Assembly (NCBI GenBank): GCA_028287455.1
Contig: JAQBPP010000350.1
Coordinates: 1-6,518, forward strand
Source of the DNA: Bacilli bacterium
GTDB taxonomy: Bacteria; Bacillota; Bacilli; Tumebacillales; JAQBPP01
Length of the DNA stretch: 6,518 bases
Direction of reading: 5' to 3'
The translations under genes and the position numbers were made by a program. This document shows, piece after piece, positions 5,917-6,518 of this stretch. Under the pieces are notes generated by a model. That model made no database searches. It was not told the origin of the DNA and saw only the letters and a program-made list of their open reading frames with translations. The stretch's first letter is position 1, and each line of letters starts with the position of its first letter.

Positions 5917-6518
5917 ATGATTAAAGTGCATGTATTAGGCTGCTGGGGGGCATATCCTGCGCCAGGTGAGGCAACTGCCGGCTACTTGTTGGAAACACCG
6001 CGCTACAAGGTGTTGATCGACTGCGGTTCAGGCGTGCTCGCACAGCTGTTTCGCATCTGTCCGATCGAAGAATTATCAGCCGTGATCATTACGCACCACC
6101 ATCATGACCATATCGCGGATCTCGGCGTGTTTGGATATGCGGTGCTCCTAAGCAGGCTGACCGGGCAGCGCACGCAGCAGCTGCCCCTTTATCTGCCGCA
6201 CAGTGATTCAGAACTCATGCAAGAACTGCGGCGGGAACCGTTACTGCAAGTTGAAACGATCGATGAGCACTCCCAAATCGACTTGGCAGGCATGAAGATC
6301 ACATTTGCACCAACTGTACATGCGCTTTATTGTTTGGCGATTCGGTTCGAAATAGAGGGCCAGGTGTTTGTGTTTTCCGCGGATTCTGCCTACTGTGAAC
6401 CATTGATCCGGCAAGCGCAAAATGCAGATCTGTTTATTTGTGAAGCCAGTTTGTTTGCTGAGCAAACGGATATTGCGCAGCAGGCGGGCCATCTCACCAG
6501 TGAGCAGTGTGGACTGTT
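5917..6518 (+). CDS. yhfI: Metallo-beta-lactamase-fold hydrolase, YhfI-like (RNase Z-like group), 3' end outside window
   Basis: The frame is open from ATG at 5917 for 200 codons to the right edge, so the C-terminus is missing. Metal-binding residues are visible: HxHxDH as H60, H62, D64 and H65 in ITHHHHDHIADLG, H135 in PTVHALY, D156 in SADS, and H192 in GHLTSEQ. The N-terminus (VHVLGCWGAYPAPGEATAGYLLE) and DCGSGVL at 35-41 match the RNase Z-like cytoplasmic group to which B. subtilis YhfI belongs, as far as I recall that sequence. It probably hydrolyses a phosphodiester-type substrate using two zinc ions, but the substrate is unknown. AAGGAG at 5904-5909 lies 7 nt before the ATG. Only 30 nt without a terminator separate it from the regulator gene, so at least some read-through is likely; whether it belongs to the signalling system is uncertain. 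Confidence 0.88.
   Translation, partial: MIKVHVLGCWGAYPAPGEATAGYLLETPRYKVLIDCGSGVLAQLFRICPIEELSAVIITHHHHDHIADLGVFGYAVLLSRLTGQRTQQLPLYLPHSDSELMQELRREPLLQVETIDEHSQIDLAGMKITFAPTVHALYCLAIRFEIEGQVFVFSADSAYCEPLIRQAQNADLFICEASLFAEQTDIAQQAGHLTSEQCGL

Overview
The window looks like chromosomal DNA of a low-to-mid-GC Firmicute of the order Bacillales (base composition looks roughly balanced by eye). Grounds: strong AGGAGG-type ribosome binding sites, a YhbD-type regulator directly followed by a YhbE-type bactofilin (the Bacillus subtilis yhbDE arrangement), a YhfI-like metallo-beta-lactamase-fold protein, and a BcrA-type ABC transporter next to an OmpR-type two-component system. The genus cannot be fixed from this sequence; an Alicyclobacillaceae/Tumebacillus-like or Paenibacillus-like organism is only a guess. 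I see no mobile elements, CRISPR arrays, rRNA or tRNA genes.

Layout. (1) Positions 1-1065, minus strand: a yhbD-like gene with a MerR-like N-terminal helix-turn-helix, then a bactofilin gene whose start lies inside the yhbD end (17-nt overlap) and which runs off the left edge. (2) Positions 1066-1234: a 169-bp divergent control region. It holds an extended -10 promoter for yhbD with a perfect 6-bp inverted repeat in its spacer. Closer to the rightward gene is an array of TAAG direct repeats at exact 11-bp spacing, the geometry expected for an OmpR/PhoB-family response regulator. (3) Positions 1235-5886, plus strand: a tight gene set encoding a Sec-exported protein with no lipobox (305 aa), then, after a hairpin, an ABC ATPase (249 aa), an ABC-2 permease (247 aa, 8-nt overlap), a sensor histidine kinase (488 aa) and an OmpR-family response regulator (229 aa). 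(4) From 5917 to the right edge: a metallo-beta-lactamase-fold hydrolase related to YhfI, 30 nt after the regulator with no visible terminator between them, truncated by the window.

How the parts may work together (inference). The kinase has an extracytoplasmic loop of about 135 residues and would phosphorylate the regulator, which could bind the 11-bp repeats and control its own locus, including the exported protein and the transporter. This resembles cell-envelope stress or peptide-resistance modules, but the signal, the transported substrate and the role of the exported protein cannot be read from the sequence. The exported protein is the least explained component and the best candidate for something not well described.
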